From assembly GCF_900116015.1 (NCBI RefSeq), contig NZ_FOYH01000003.1, positions 496,001 to 560,000 on the forward strand: DNA of 64,000 bases, in the 5' to 3' direction. Below, one piece after another: positions 31,557-40,414 of the stretch. The translations under genes and the position numbers were made by a program. The stretch's first letter is position 1; each line of letters starts with the position of its first letter. The notes under the pieces are model-generated. The model made no database searches, was not told where the DNA came from, and worked only from the letters and a program-made list of their open reading frames with translations. Origin of the DNA: Enterobacter sp. kpr-6 (lineage in GTDB: Bacteria > Pseudomonadota > Gammaproteobacteria > Enterobacterales > Enterobacteriaceae).

Positions 31557-33634
31557 TACTGACCTCCGATGGTTGCGGTCATACGAATGTTGCGGTTGTC
31601 GGTCATTTCCATATTCGACATCACCACCAGTTGCGGCAGGCTGCGGCGCAGGAAGCGCGAAAGCAGCGGACGCAGCGCGTGATTCACCAGCAATACCGGC
31701 GGTGCGCCCAGCATCTCCTGACGCCCCAGCGCCTCCTGGGTTTGCGCCAGCAGACGATCCGCCAGGCCCGGCTCCAGACCGCCACCGCCCTGCAACGCCT
31801 GCAACAGCAGACGCTCAAGCGGCGTATCCAGACCGATCACCTGCACTTCACCGTTGCCCGGGAACCATTGCTGCGTGATGGCACGGCCCAGCGCCACGCG
31901 CACTACCGTCGTCAGTTCGTGCGGATCGTGCTGCACCGGTGCATGTTCCGCCAGGGTTTCCAGAATGGTGCGCATATCGCGGATCGGCACTTTTTCTTCC
32001 AGCAGATTTTGCAGCACTTTGTGCAGGGTGGTGAGCGTCACCACGCCCGGCACCAGATCTTCAGTCAGCTTCGGCATCTCCTGGGTCACGCGATCGAGAA
32101 GTTGCTGCGCTTCCTGGCGGCCAAAGAGTTCAGCAGAGAACTGGCCGATCAGATGGTTAAGGTGCGTGGCGACCACGGTACTCGCTTCCACCACGGTAAA
32201 GCCCTGAATTTGCGCCTGCTCTTTTAACGCGCTCTCGATCCAGGTCGCCGCGAGGCCAAAGGCCGGATCGACCGTTTGCTCGCCCGGCAGCGTCCCCGCT
32301 GCGGTGCCTGGGTTAATCGCCAGCCAGCGTCCCGGATAGGCATCGCCGCTGCCAATCTCCACGCCCTTCATCAGAATGCGATAGCGGGCAGGAGGGAGAT
32401 CCATATTGTCGCGAATGTGCACGACCGGTGGCAGGAAGCCCATGTCCTGCGCAAATTTCTTACGAATACTGCGGATACGGCCTAACAGCTCGCCGTCCTG
32501 CTGGAAATCCACCATCGGGATCAGGCGATAGCCCACTTCCATCCCCAGCGAATCCTCAAGCTGCACATCGCTCCAGGTGGCTTCCACCGCCTGGGTGATT
32601 TCTGGCGCTTTGGCCGGAGCCGCTTCGGCGGGCTCCTTAATTTCGCGTCCACGCAGCCACCAGGCCAGCCCCAGCAGCGCCCCGGTAAACAGCAGGAACA
32701 CAAAGTTTGGCATCCCCGGCACCAGACCCAGCAGGCCGAGCACCGCGGCACTTAACACCATCACGCTTGGGTTGGTAAACAACTGGCCAACCATTTGCTG
32801 GCCGACGTCCTGATCGGTCGCCACGCGGGTCACGATAACGCCCGCGGCGGTAGAGATCACCAGCGCCGGGATCTGCGCCACCAGACCGTCACCGATGGTC
32901 AGAAGGGTGTAGCTTTCAGCCGCGTGGCCCACGTCCATTCCGTGCTGAAGCACGCCCACCAGCAGGCCGCCCACCACGTTGATCACCATGATCAAAATAC
33001 CGGCGACGGCATCGCCGCGTACGAACTTACTCGCACCGTCCATCGAACCGTAGAAATCCGCTTCCTGGGTCACTTCGGCGCGGCGTTTTTTCGCTTCATC
33101 TTCGGCAATCAGCCCGGCGTTCAGGTCGGCGTCGATCGCCATCTGTTTACCCGGCATCCCGTCGAGCACAAAGCGCGCGCCAACTTCTGCGATACGCCCG
33201 GCACCCTTGGTGATAACCATAAAGTTGATGATCACGAGGATGATGAACACCACGATACCGATTGCGAAGTTACCGCCGACGAGGAAGTGGCCGAAGGCTT
33301 CAACTACTTTACCCGCCGCCGCGCCGCCGGTATGCCCTTCCATCAGGATGATACGGGTCGAGGCGACGTTCAGCGCCAGGCGTAACAGGGTGGTAAACAG
33401 CAGAACGGTCGGGAAAGCGGCAAATTCCAGGGTGCGCTGGGTGAACATCGCCACCAGCAGCACCATAATGGAGAGCGCGATATTGAACGTAAATAACAGG
33501 TCAAGAATGAACGCCGGCAGCGGCAGCACCATCATCGACAAAATAAGCATAATGAGGATCGGCCCGGCAAGGATCTGCCACTGAACCGACTTCATGTTGC
33601 CAGGCAAGCGCAATTTTGCCACCAGATTATTCAT
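31556..33634 (-). CDS. flhA: FlhA, flagellar type III export gate protein
   Basis: 692 residues from the ATG at 33634 (a GTG one codon earlier is possible), the E. coli length. The N-terminal half has about eight membrane helices with the FHIPEP-family region FAIGIVVFIILVIINFMVITKGAGRIAEVGARF. The large cytoplasmic half from about 330 forms the nonameric ring that docks export chaperones. It overlaps flhB by 8 bp and flhE by 1 bp, so flhBAE is one operon. Confidence 0.98.
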   Translation of the reverse strand: MNNLVAKLRLPGNMKSVQWQILAGPILIMLILSMMVLPLPAFILDLLFTFNIALSIMVLLVAMFTQRTLEFAAFPTVLLFTTLLRLALNVASTRIILMEGHTGGAAAGKVVEAFGHFLVGGNFAIGIVVFIILVIINFMVITKGAGRIAEVGARFVLDGMPGKQMAIDADLNAGLIAEDEAKKRRAEVTQEADFYGSMDGASKFVRGDAVAGILIMVINVVGGLLVGVLQHGMDVGHAAESYTLLTIGDGLVAQIPALVISTAAGVIVTRVATDQDVGQQMVGQLFTNPSVMVLSAAVLGLLGLVPGMPNFVFLLFTGALLGLAWWLRGREIKEPAEAAPAKAPEITQAVEATWSDVQLEDSLGMEVGYRLIPMVDFQQDGELLGRIRSIRKKFAQDMGFLPPVVHIRDNMDLPPARYRILMKGVEIGSGDAYPGRWLAINPGTAAGTLPGEQTVDPAFGLAATWIESALKEQAQIQGFTVVEASTVVATHLNHLIGQFSAELFGRQEAQQLLDRVTQEMPKLTEDLVPGVVTLTTLHKVLQNLLEEKVPIRDMRTILETLAEHAPVQHDPHELTTVVRVALGRAITQQWFPGNGEVQVIGLDTPLERLLLQALQGGGGLEPGLADRLLAQTQEALGRQEMLGAPPVLLVNHALRPLLSRFLRRSLPQLVVMSNMEMTDNRNIRMTATIGGQ

Positions 33635-34775
33635 CACTGTCCTTCTCGTTCAGAAAATCCAGTGCTTCAGGCACCGGAAGGTTTGCAGGTTTAGCAGGGG
33701 CCGTGCCGCCAGCCAGACGCCAGCGTTTAAGTTGCCAGACCCAGGCCAGCACTTCGGCAACCGCCGCATAGAGCTGACCAGGAATTTGCTGACCGATTTC
33801 AGCGTGGCGATAAAGCGCACGCGCCAGCGGCGGCGCTTCGAGCATCGGGATACGATTTTCCTCACCGATTTCACGGATGCGCAGCGCCACCAGCCCCGCC
33901 CCTTTTGCCACCACTTTCGGGGCGCTCATTTTGTTCTCGTCATATTGCAGCGCGACGGAATAGTGCGTCGGGTTATTCACAATCACGTCCGCTTTAGGCA
34001 CATCCGCCATCATGCGTGAACGTGCCGCCGCGCGCTGCATCTGGCGCAGACGCCCTTTAACGTGCGGGTCGCCTTCGCTCTCTTTATATTCATCGCGGAT
34101 ATCCTGTCGGGACATACGCAGCTTTTTGAAATGACTGTAAAGCTGCCAGATCACGTCAAAACCCACCATCGGGATAATGCTGATTACCACCATCAGCGCG
34201 CACATCCCGGCGATGTTAAGCGCATTGCTCATCGCCGTAATCGGTGACTCGCTGATCAGGCGCATGATTTCGGGCCATTTGTGCCACAAATAGGCACCCG
34301 CCGTGCTTCCCATCAGCAGGGATTTGAGCACCGCTTTCACCAGTTCCGCCCCCACCTGGGCTGAAAACAGCCGCGCAATCCCGGTCAGGGGGTTGAGCTT
34401 GGAGAATTTGAACTGGATGGATTTGCCGCTAAAGACCAGCCCGCCAAGGAGAATGGGTGAAAACAGCGCAATAATCACCACGCCCGCAATCAGCGGCAGC
34501 AGGGCAAACATCGCCTCTTTCAGCAGCAAAATAATCTGCCCAAGCACCAGATTCGGATCGTTAACGATGCCGTGATCAAAGCGCAGCCCGGACGCCAGCA
34601 ACGCAGCCAGCCGTCGGCCAATAGACTCGCCGCCAATCCAGATAATGCTCACGCCCACGACTAAAACCAGTACGGAGGTTAATTCCCTGGATCGGGGTAT
34701 GTCCCCTTCCTCACGCGCTTTTTCAATTCGGTGGGGTGTGGGGGCTTCTGTTTTGTCTTCGCTATCGTCTGCCAC
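33627..34775 (-). CDS. flhB: FlhB, flagellar export switch protein
   Basis: 382 residues, as in E. coli. Four membrane helices occupy about residues 30-210, then a cytoplasmic domain with the autocleavage NPTH motif in VIVNNPTHYSVAL near residue 270, which switches secretion from rod/hook to filament substrates. It is the first gene of flhBAE. Upstream, where cheZ stands in E. coli, there is instead a divergent fimbrial operon, so the upstream control of this class-2 operon lies in a rearranged region. Confidence 0.98.
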   Translation of the reverse strand: MADDSEDKTEAPTPHRIEKAREEGDIPRSRELTSVLVLVVGVSIIWIGGESIGRRLAALLASGLRFDHGIVNDPNLVLGQIILLLKEAMFALLPLIAGVVIIALFSPILLGGLVFSGKSIQFKFSKLNPLTGIARLFSAQVGAELVKAVLKSLLMGSTAGAYLWHKWPEIMRLISESPITAMSNALNIAGMCALMVVISIIPMVGFDVIWQLYSHFKKLRMSRQDIRDEYKESEGDPHVKGRLRQMQRAAARSRMMADVPKADVIVNNPTHYSVALQYDENKMSAPKVVAKGAGLVALRIREIGEENRIPMLEAPPLARALYRHAEIGQQIPGQLYAAVAEVLAWVWQLKRWRLAGGTAPAKPANLPVPEALDFLNEKDSDE

Positions 34776-35162
34776 GCCATCTACTCGCGTTACTTTTACT
34801 CATGACTATCATCGCAGAGTCGGTGCCCGGTTAATGGGCAGAAAAGCCGTCAGAATCATGGTGTTTTCCGCTGTTAATCTGTTAACTCTTCGCCAAAATA
34901 ATACTAAAAAAAAGCCGATTAATATTTTTTTAATAAAATAAGACATTAACAAATAAGATTTACCTGACGCGGCGCATTAAAGGTCAAATTTACATGAATT
35001 TCACCTGATACTCTCCGCCTCCCGCAAGCACTGCGATATCACAGGGGATCTCATTTATTCCCGTGAGGAAAAATGAGGAATAATGACTCCCCCTTCCGGC
35101 GTATTACCGTTACATTACGCGTTATATCTGGAACACCACATTTTCATAAGGAGATGTCTATC
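34776..35162. other. Divergent control region between flhB and fimbrial operon
   Basis: This 387-bp gap is markedly AT-rich at 34890-34960. It should hold the flhB (FlhD4C2-dependent) promoter on the left and the fimbrial promoter on the right. I could not identify a convincing FlhDC box or sigma-28 site. The fimbrial ribosome site AAGGAG is at 35147-35152. Confidence 0.5.
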
Positions 35163-35738
35163 ATGAAATTAAATAAGAACGCGGCTTTTCTTATTTTATT
35201 TGCGCTCGCTTCCCACAGCGTATTAGCAGATGAAATGAATGCCGGCACAGTCCATTTTACCGGCGAAATTATCGAACCCAGTTGCGTTATTAACGGTAAC
35301 GATGGAAAAGATAATAACGTTCTGCTCGGCACCTGGCCGACCTCCATTTTCAGCAATGTCGGCAACGAGTCTGAACCTGTGCCTTTTACCATTGAACTGG
35401 CTGAATGCCCGCTCAGTAGCTCTGGTCTGCCTGCCGTACAGTTGACCTTTAATGGCCCGACGGCCCTGACGCAAACGCCCGATCTGCTTGATGTCAGTAA
35501 GCTGACCACCACAGGCGCAACCGCTGCGACCAACATCGGCGTTGCCGTCAGTCCTGCCGATGAAGCCACCCGCCTGCTGAAAATGGATGGCTCTACCGAT
35601 CAGGTTTTTGTGCAGTTGCCGACCACGCAAAGCGACACCGTGATGGCGGATTTCGTCGCCCGCTATCGCGCCTTTGCTGTTCCTGTTACCGCGGGTGCCG
35701 CGGATGCGGATATGACAGTCAATATCCTCTACCGTTAA
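35163..35738 (+). CDS. Fimbrial major subunit (FimA-like pilin)
   Basis: 191 residues starting MKLNKNAAFLILFALAS. I chose this ATG because AAGGAG ends 10 bases upstream; ATGs at 35154 and 35073 are badly placed. A signal peptide ends at SVLA/DEMN. The mature protein has a beta-rich pilin fold: conserved Cys pair in IIEPSCVIN and ELAECPLSS, a donor-strand-exchange N-terminus (NAGTVHFTGEI) and the penultimate tyrosine (NILYR). It is first in a subunit-chaperone-usher-adhesin operon. An ERIC element and a hairpin separate it from the chaperone. I do not recognise the exact fimbrial type. Confidence 0.88.
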   Translation: MKLNKNAAFLILFALASHSVLADEMNAGTVHFTGEIIEPSCVINGNDGKDNNVLLGTWPTSIFSNVGNESEPVPFTIELAECPLSSSGLPAVQLTFNGPTALTQTPDLLDVSKLTTTGATAATNIGVAVSPADEATRLLKMDGSTDQVFVQLPTTQSDTVMADFVARYRAFAVPVTAGAADADMTVNILYR

Positions 35739-35861
35739 TACCCGTCATACTTCAAGTTGCAGGTGCGTTGGCTGTCTTCGTTCACCCCAGTCACTTACTT
35801 ATGTAAGCTCCCGGGGATTTACTCAGTTGCCGCCTGCCTGCAACTCGAATTATTTAGGGTA
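35739..35861. repeat. ERIC (IRU) element
   Basis: 123 bp with inverted ends TACCC / GGGTA and the ERIC core CACCCCAGTCACTTACTT followed by ATGTAAGCTC and a GGGGATTTACTC segment, matching the ERIC1/ERIC2 primer regions. The arms ACTTCAAGTTGCAGG and CCTGCAACTCGAATTATTT are complementary. It starts at the stop codon of the pilin gene and would be transcribed as a long hairpin in the fimbrial mRNA. Confidence 0.9.
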
Positions 35862-35931
35862 AAGATATTTAATTGTTAATAATAATTTTATTATTGTGAA
35901 ATTATTTATCACAGCACTTCGCAGAAAATAT

Positions 35932-35953
35932 AAAGAGCCTTTAAGGGCTCTTT
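35932..35953 (+). terminator. Hairpin between pilin and chaperone genes
   Basis: AAAGAGCCTTT/AAGGGCTCTTT stem followed by ATTAAATTATTTATT. This is a leaky intrinsic terminator candidate, 36 bp ahead of the chaperone start. Such an element would give much more pilin mRNA than chaperone/usher mRNA. Confidence 0.65.
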
Positions 35954-35989
35954 ATTAAATTATTTATTCAGGTATTAACAGGGTTATTT

Positions 35990-36682
35990 ATGCGCAACGC
36001 GCGGCTTTCAGCCTTATTCACGTGTCTATTTTTTACAGCTTTTCAGTGCGCGAATGCCGGTGGCATTCAGATTGGTCGCACCCGGCTTATTTATGAGGCG
36101 GATAAAAAAGAAGTGGCCCTGCCATTATTAAATAAAGATTCCACCCTCCCCTGGCTGGTGCAATCCTGGACCGATACGGGCGACGGTAAAACACGCGGGC
36201 CGTTTATTATTACCCCGCCGCTGTTCCGGCTCGATCCGCAGAAAGAGCAAAGTTTGCGTATCTCATGGTCTGGCGGAGAGGTTCCTGAAGATCGGGAATC
36301 GCTGTTCTTTCTGGATGTGCGCACCATTCCGGCGACCCCGGCAGATGAGGTGGATAAGAACGTCCTTAAGCTGATCTTTAAAACCCGGCTGAAACTCTTT
36401 TACCGCCCGCAGGGATTACCCGGCACGCCATTACAGGCCTGTGAAAACCTCCGTTTTCAGCGCGAAGGCAACACGCTGCTGGTCAGCAATCAGAGTGCGT
36501 TTTATAACGTCTTTGACTCGCTGAACATCGGCCATACGCCGCTGAACAAAGCCGATCTGGTCGCCCCCAAAAGCGAGGTGCGCCTGACGCTTCCCTCCGC
36601 CGCCGCAGGGCATCAGGTTAGCTGGCGCTGCATTACGGACTACGGCAACGCTTCGGCAAAATTCGACGCCACCCTTAATTAA
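35990..36682 (+). CDS. Periplasmic fimbrial chaperone (PapD-like)
   Basis: 230 residues. Signal peptide MRNARLSALFTCLFFTAFQCANA. Two immunoglobulin-like domains: the first has IQIGRTRLIYEADKKEVALPLLNKD and the G1-strand pattern with alternate hydrophobics before the DVRTIP motif (about 110-115); the second carries a Cys pair (LQACENLRF and SWRCITDYG). It stabilises subunits by donor-strand complementation and brings them to the usher. It is second in the operon, 16 bp before the usher gene. Confidence 0.92.
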   Translation: MRNARLSALFTCLFFTAFQCANAGGIQIGRTRLIYEADKKEVALPLLNKDSTLPWLVQSWTDTGDGKTRGPFIITPPLFRLDPQKEQSLRISWSGGEVPEDRESLFFLDVRTIPATPADEVDKNVLKLIFKTRLKLFYRPQGLPGTPLQACENLRFQREGNTLLVSNQSAFYNVFDSLNIGHTPLNKADLVAPKSEVRLTLPSAAAGHQVSWRCITDYGNASAKFDATLN

Positions 36683-36698
36683 TGGATGACGCCAGACC

Positions 36699-39224
36699 AT
36701 GCTCCACGCATCTCACTCTGTTTCCGCCAGGCAGGAATGGCCGCGAAACCCGCTCAGGCTCGCGATAATGGGGGCCATTTTGCTCTCAGCGTCCGCCGCC
36801 CGCGCCGGGGAGTACAGCTTCAGCCCGGCCGATCTGGAAGGCGCGCCGGGGCAGTTTCAGGATGTGGATCTCTCGTTGTTCTCGAACCAGAACGCGCAGC
36901 TTCCCGGCGTGTACAGCACGACGATTTTCCTCAATAACGTGCGCCTGGAAACCAAAGAGATCGCCTATATCAGTGGCCCGGACGGGGCGCTCCAGCCCGC
37001 GCTCACCCCACAGATGCTGCGGGAATGGGGCATCGGTGTGGACGCTGTTCCGGCGCTTGCCGGATTGCCTGCCCAGACGCCGCTGGCCGAACCGCTCGGC
37101 AGCTATATTCCGGCGGCCAGCGCGGGCTTTAATATGAGCCAGCTTCGTCTCGACATCAGTATGCCGCAGGCGTACATCACCAGGCGTGCGCAGGGCGCGG
37201 TCGATCCGTCCCTGTGGGATGACGGGGTGCCGGTGCTGTTTACCAACTATAACTTTTCCGGTTCCGACACCGGGGACAGCAGCCACGCCACGCGCAACAG
37301 CGCCTGGCTGGATCTGCACAGCGGCTTTAACCTCGGCGGCTGGCGGGTACGCAACAGTTCATCATGGGACAAAAGCGAGGATAAGCAGCACTGGACTACT
37401 CAGCAGACCTTTCTCCAGCACGATATCAACCGGCTGAAAGCGCAGTTCACCGCCGGTGAAAGCCACACCGGTGCCGAGGTGTTCGACAGCATCGCCTACC
37501 GGGGCGTTAATCTCGCTTCAGATGAGGCGATGCAACCGCAAAGCCAGCGCGGATTTGCGCCGGTGATCCGCGGCGTCGCCAGCAGCAACGCCGAAGTGTC
37601 GGTGCGCCAGAACGGTAATCTGATTTACCGCACCAACGTCGCGCCGGGTGCCTTTGCGCTGGACGATATCTACGCCACCGCCAACAGCGGCGATCTGGAG
37701 GTCACCGTAAAAGAGGCCGACGGCAGCGAGCATCAGTTTATTCAGCCCTGGGCCAGCGTGCCGGTGATGCAGCGACCGGGCCGCTTCAAATACGATTTCA
37801 CCGCCGGGCGCTACCATGAAGACGGGGCCGGAAGCCGCACGCAGACGCCGCTGTTTGTCGAGGCGAGCGGGCTGTACGGCCTGAATAACGCCCTGACTGT
37901 GTATGGCGGATTGCTGACGTCAGATCGTTATCGGGCGCTGGCAACCGGTCTGGGATTCGGGCTGGGCGAGTTCGGTTCCGTGGCCGCCGACGTCACTCAG
38001 GCCAGAGGCCGCGCGCTGCGTCTGATGTATGTCAAAAACATCGCGGCGACGGACACCCAGCTTACGCTCTCTGAATCCCGCTATTCGAGTAAAGGCTACG
38101 ACAGCTTTACCGACGCCATGCAAATAGGCGATGACGAAGACGAGGATCGCAAACGCCGCCGGTTGCAGATCAGTCTCAGCCAGCCGCTGCTCGGCAGCAG
38201 TCTGTACCTGAACGGTTACGAACAGCGTTACTGGAACACGCGCCGTAAAGAGCGCAGCTATTCCGCCGGGATCAGCCGGGTTATCAACGGCATCAACGTG
38301 CATCTCGCCGGAACCTGGAGCCAGACGCCCGAAGGCGACGACGACAAAATGATCACCCTGGGCATTAACGTGCCGTTAAGCCGCTGGCTGCCGCACAGTT
38401 GGGCGGGTTACAGCTACAGCGACAGCCAGCAGGGGCGTGCGGTGCAGTCCTTAACGCTGAACGGCACGGCGCTGGACGATCAGCGCCTGAGCTACGCCCT
38501 GCAACAAAGCCGTACTGAGGGCGAGAGCAGCGCCAGCCACAGTCTGTACGGTTCTTATCGTTCGCAATACGCTAACCTGAACGCCGGTTACTACAGCGAT
38601 TCGGACTACAGCCGTCAGTTGAGCTACGGGGTGAGCGGCGCGCTGGTGGCACATCCGGCTGGCGTGACGTTGTCACAACCGGTGGGTGACGCCTTCGCTA
38701 TCGTCGATGCAAACGGCGCGTCGGGGGTGCGTTTCCAGAATGAGCAAGGTATTGAGACCGATAGCGCAGGCTTTGCGATTATTCCGTCGCTCAGTGTTTA
38801 CCAGAAAAACCGCATCGGGATGGATACCACCACCCTGCCGCAGGACGTGGACAGCAACGACACGGCGGTGACGGTGATCCCCACCCGCAACGCTGCGGTG
38901 CTGGCCCATTTTGATGCCCGCAGCGGCTACCGCGTGCTGGCGACCCTGACCCGCGAAAACCAGCAACCGGTGCCGTTTGGCGCGGTGGTCAGCATTGAGA
39001 AACCGGCCCAGAGCGGCATTGTGGATGATAACGGCACGGTCTACCTTTCCGGCCTGCGCGACGACACCCGCGTGCAGGTGAAATGGGGCAGCGCCCCCGA
39101 TCAGTCCTGCACCGCGCATCTTTCCCGGTCCGCCATCGATACCCCTGCGGCTAACCCCGCCGGATTACGTTTTATTCATGTCACCTGCCTTACGGAACCT
39201 GACCATGCCACGCCTTCACGCTAA
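36699..39224 (+). CDS. Outer-membrane fimbrial usher
   Basis: 841 residues, the normal FimD/PapC length. The start is followed by about 36 residues of leader (LRLAIMGAILLSASAARA). The N-terminal chaperone-binding domain (YSFSPADLEGAPGQFQDVDLSLF) is at about 38-150, then a 24-strand barrel with a plug domain (about 230-320, RGVASSNAEVSVRQNGNLIYRTNVAPGAFALDD), then C-terminal domains (VPFGAVVSIEKPAQSGIVDDNGTVYLSGL) with a Cys near the end. It forms the assembly pore. Its 3' end overlaps the adhesin gene by 20 bp. Confidence 0.95.
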   Translation: MLHASHSVSARQEWPRNPLRLAIMGAILLSASAARAGEYSFSPADLEGAPGQFQDVDLSLFSNQNAQLPGVYSTTIFLNNVRLETKEIAYISGPDGALQPALTPQMLREWGIGVDAVPALAGLPAQTPLAEPLGSYIPAASAGFNMSQLRLDISMPQAYITRRAQGAVDPSLWDDGVPVLFTNYNFSGSDTGDSSHATRNSAWLDLHSGFNLGGWRVRNSSSWDKSEDKQHWTTQQTFLQHDINRLKAQFTAGESHTGAEVFDSIAYRGVNLASDEAMQPQSQRGFAPVIRGVASSNAEVSVRQNGNLIYRTNVAPGAFALDDIYATANSGDLEVTVKEADGSEHQFIQPWASVPVMQRPGRFKYDFTAGRYHEDGAGSRTQTPLFVEASGLYGLNNALTVYGGLLTSDRYRALATGLGFGLGEFGSVAADVTQARGRALRLMYVKNIAATDTQLTLSESRYSSKGYDSFTDAMQIGDDEDEDRKRRRLQISLSQPLLGSSLYLNGYEQRYWNTRRKERSYSAGISRVINGINVHLAGTWSQTPEGDDDKMITLGINVPLSRWLPHSWAGYSYSDSQQGRAVQSLTLNGTALDDQRLSYALQQSRTEGESSASHSLYGSYRSQYANLNAGYYSDSDYSRQLSYGVSGALVAHPAGVTLSQPVGDAFAIVDANGASGVRFQNEQGIETDSAGFAIIPSLSVYQKNRIGMDTTTLPQDVDSNDTAVTVIPTRNAAVLAHFDARSGYRVLATLTRENQQPVPFGAVVSIEKPAQSGIVDDNGTVYLSGLRDDTRVQVKWGSAPDQSCTAHLSRSAIDTPAANPAGLRFIHVTCLTEPDHATPSR

Positions 39225-40368
39225 ACTGCTGGCTTTTAGCTGGCTTCTTGCCAGCCTGCTTTCCCCCGCCACCAGCCAGGCCACCACCGTCCTGCACAAC
39301 TGCTTTGACGCGCCTGAAACTTATTCCATTCAGCACACCCAGGCACTGTCGCCGCAGGGGGATATCACCGGCAGCGAGATTATTTCCGAGCCGAGTCATC
39401 TGGTGGGCGAAAGTACCTTTATGGTCGCCAACTGCGACTGCCCCGGGAATTTGTACGACACCACGCCGATCTATGAACTTACGGCTGCGGGCAGCCCGCT
39501 GCCGCCCGGTCACGCTCCCGGCTTTGGTTATCTGACGGAAAACCTGGATATCGAAGTCGCCGGGTACACCGACGCGATTTTTTCCCCTTCGGGCGATGGC
39601 CTGACCAAGCTGGTGATCACCGATTATCCGTCCACGATGGACACGCTCAGCGCCAGGGTGCAGAACTGGAATTTCACCGAAGCGGAATCCTCCATCTGTC
39701 GCAGCGGGACCGGCCCGGTCCCCGCACCACCTGGCCCGGCTAAACGGCAGTTTAAGTGGAACGTAATTGCCGCCACCTTCTACATTAAAAAACCGATCCT
39801 GGGCGAAGAAACCTTCCCGCCGACGCTGGTGATCCAGAATTATGCCTGCCTCTATTTTGGTTCCGGCAGTTGCAATAAAACCGAGGCCGAACATGTCTCC
39901 GACATCTGGCTGAGCGGCACCCTGAGCGCGCCGTTAAGCTGCACGATTAACGCCGGGAATACCATTGAAGTGGAGCTGGGGCAGATCGCCAGTACGCAGT
40001 TTGTCACTCCCGGCGCGCCGCCGGCGGGCTATGCGCTGAAAGATGTGGATATCTCATACCACTGCGATAATCCGGCGAGCAGTAATTCGCAAAAAATCAA
40101 AATGACCTTTACGGCGGATCTGGGGGTGAGCGAAGGTTCGCAGGGGCTGGTGGCAAAACTGGTTGATCGGGACGATCTGGGCGTCCGGCTGTACGACGAG
40201 GGCTGCGGAAATGTGCGGCTGGACGGGACAGCGGAATTTCCCGTTACCCTCGACGAACAGGGTAACGGGCAGGTAAAAATGAAAGCCGCACCGGTGAGTA
40301 CCACCGTCCGGCGACCCGCACCGGGGTCGTTTGACGGCAATGTCACCGTCAGAATGGACATCCGTTAA
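39205..40368 (+). CDS. Two-domain fimbrial tip adhesin
   Basis: 387 residues from MPRLHAKLLAFSWLLAS, a good signal peptide ending SQA/TTVL; an in-frame ATG 27 bases earlier lacks one. It is about twice pilin size. The N-terminal region (about 27-230) is Cys-rich (HNCFDAPE, VANCDCPGN, SSICRSG) with a Pro-rich PVPAPPGPAK stretch near 180. A C-terminal pilin domain starts near 240 (GTLSAPLSCTINAGNTIEVELG) and ends RMDIR. This is the FimH-like layout of receptor domain plus pilin domain. The receptor domain is not one I recognise, so the ligand is unknown. Confidence 0.82.
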   Translation: MPRLHAKLLAFSWLLASLLSPATSQATTVLHNCFDAPETYSIQHTQALSPQGDITGSEIISEPSHLVGESTFMVANCDCPGNLYDTTPIYELTAAGSPLPPGHAPGFGYLTENLDIEVAGYTDAIFSPSGDGLTKLVITDYPSTMDTLSARVQNWNFTEAESSICRSGTGPVPAPPGPAKRQFKWNVIAATFYIKKPILGEETFPPTLVIQNYACLYFGSGSCNKTEAEHVSDIWLSGTLSAPLSCTINAGNTIEVELGQIASTQFVTPGAPPAGYALKDVDISYHCDNPASSNSQKIKMTFTADLGVSEGSQGLVAKLVDRDDLGVRLYDEGCGNVRLDGTAEFPVTLDEQGNGQVKMKAAPVSTTVRRPAPGSFDGNVTVRMDIR

Positions 40369-40377
40369 TCAGCCCGA

Positions 40378-40408
40378 TCGCCCCGGCAAATCCTGCCCGC
40401 CGGGGCGA
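40378..40408. terminator. Hairpin between convergent adhesin and cheZ
   Basis: Perfect 10-bp stem TCGCCCCGGC / GCCGGGGCGA with an 11-base loop lies between the two stop codons. It has no clear U-run in either direction, so it may slow rather than fully stop transcription. Confidence 0.6.
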
Positions 40409-40414
40409 CGGCGG

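Noticed and set aside
31556-34775. Numerous long plus-strand ORFs opposite flhBA
   Set aside because: They are high-GC antisense shadows of well-conserved flagellar genes with no homology of their own. The same applies to shadow ORFs opposite cheA, usher, argS and aspS.
34910-34925. GCCGATTA resembling a sigma-28 -10 element between flhB and the pilin gene
   Set aside because: No TAAAGTTT-like -35 lies 11 bases upstream, and it faces the fimbrial operon, not flhB.
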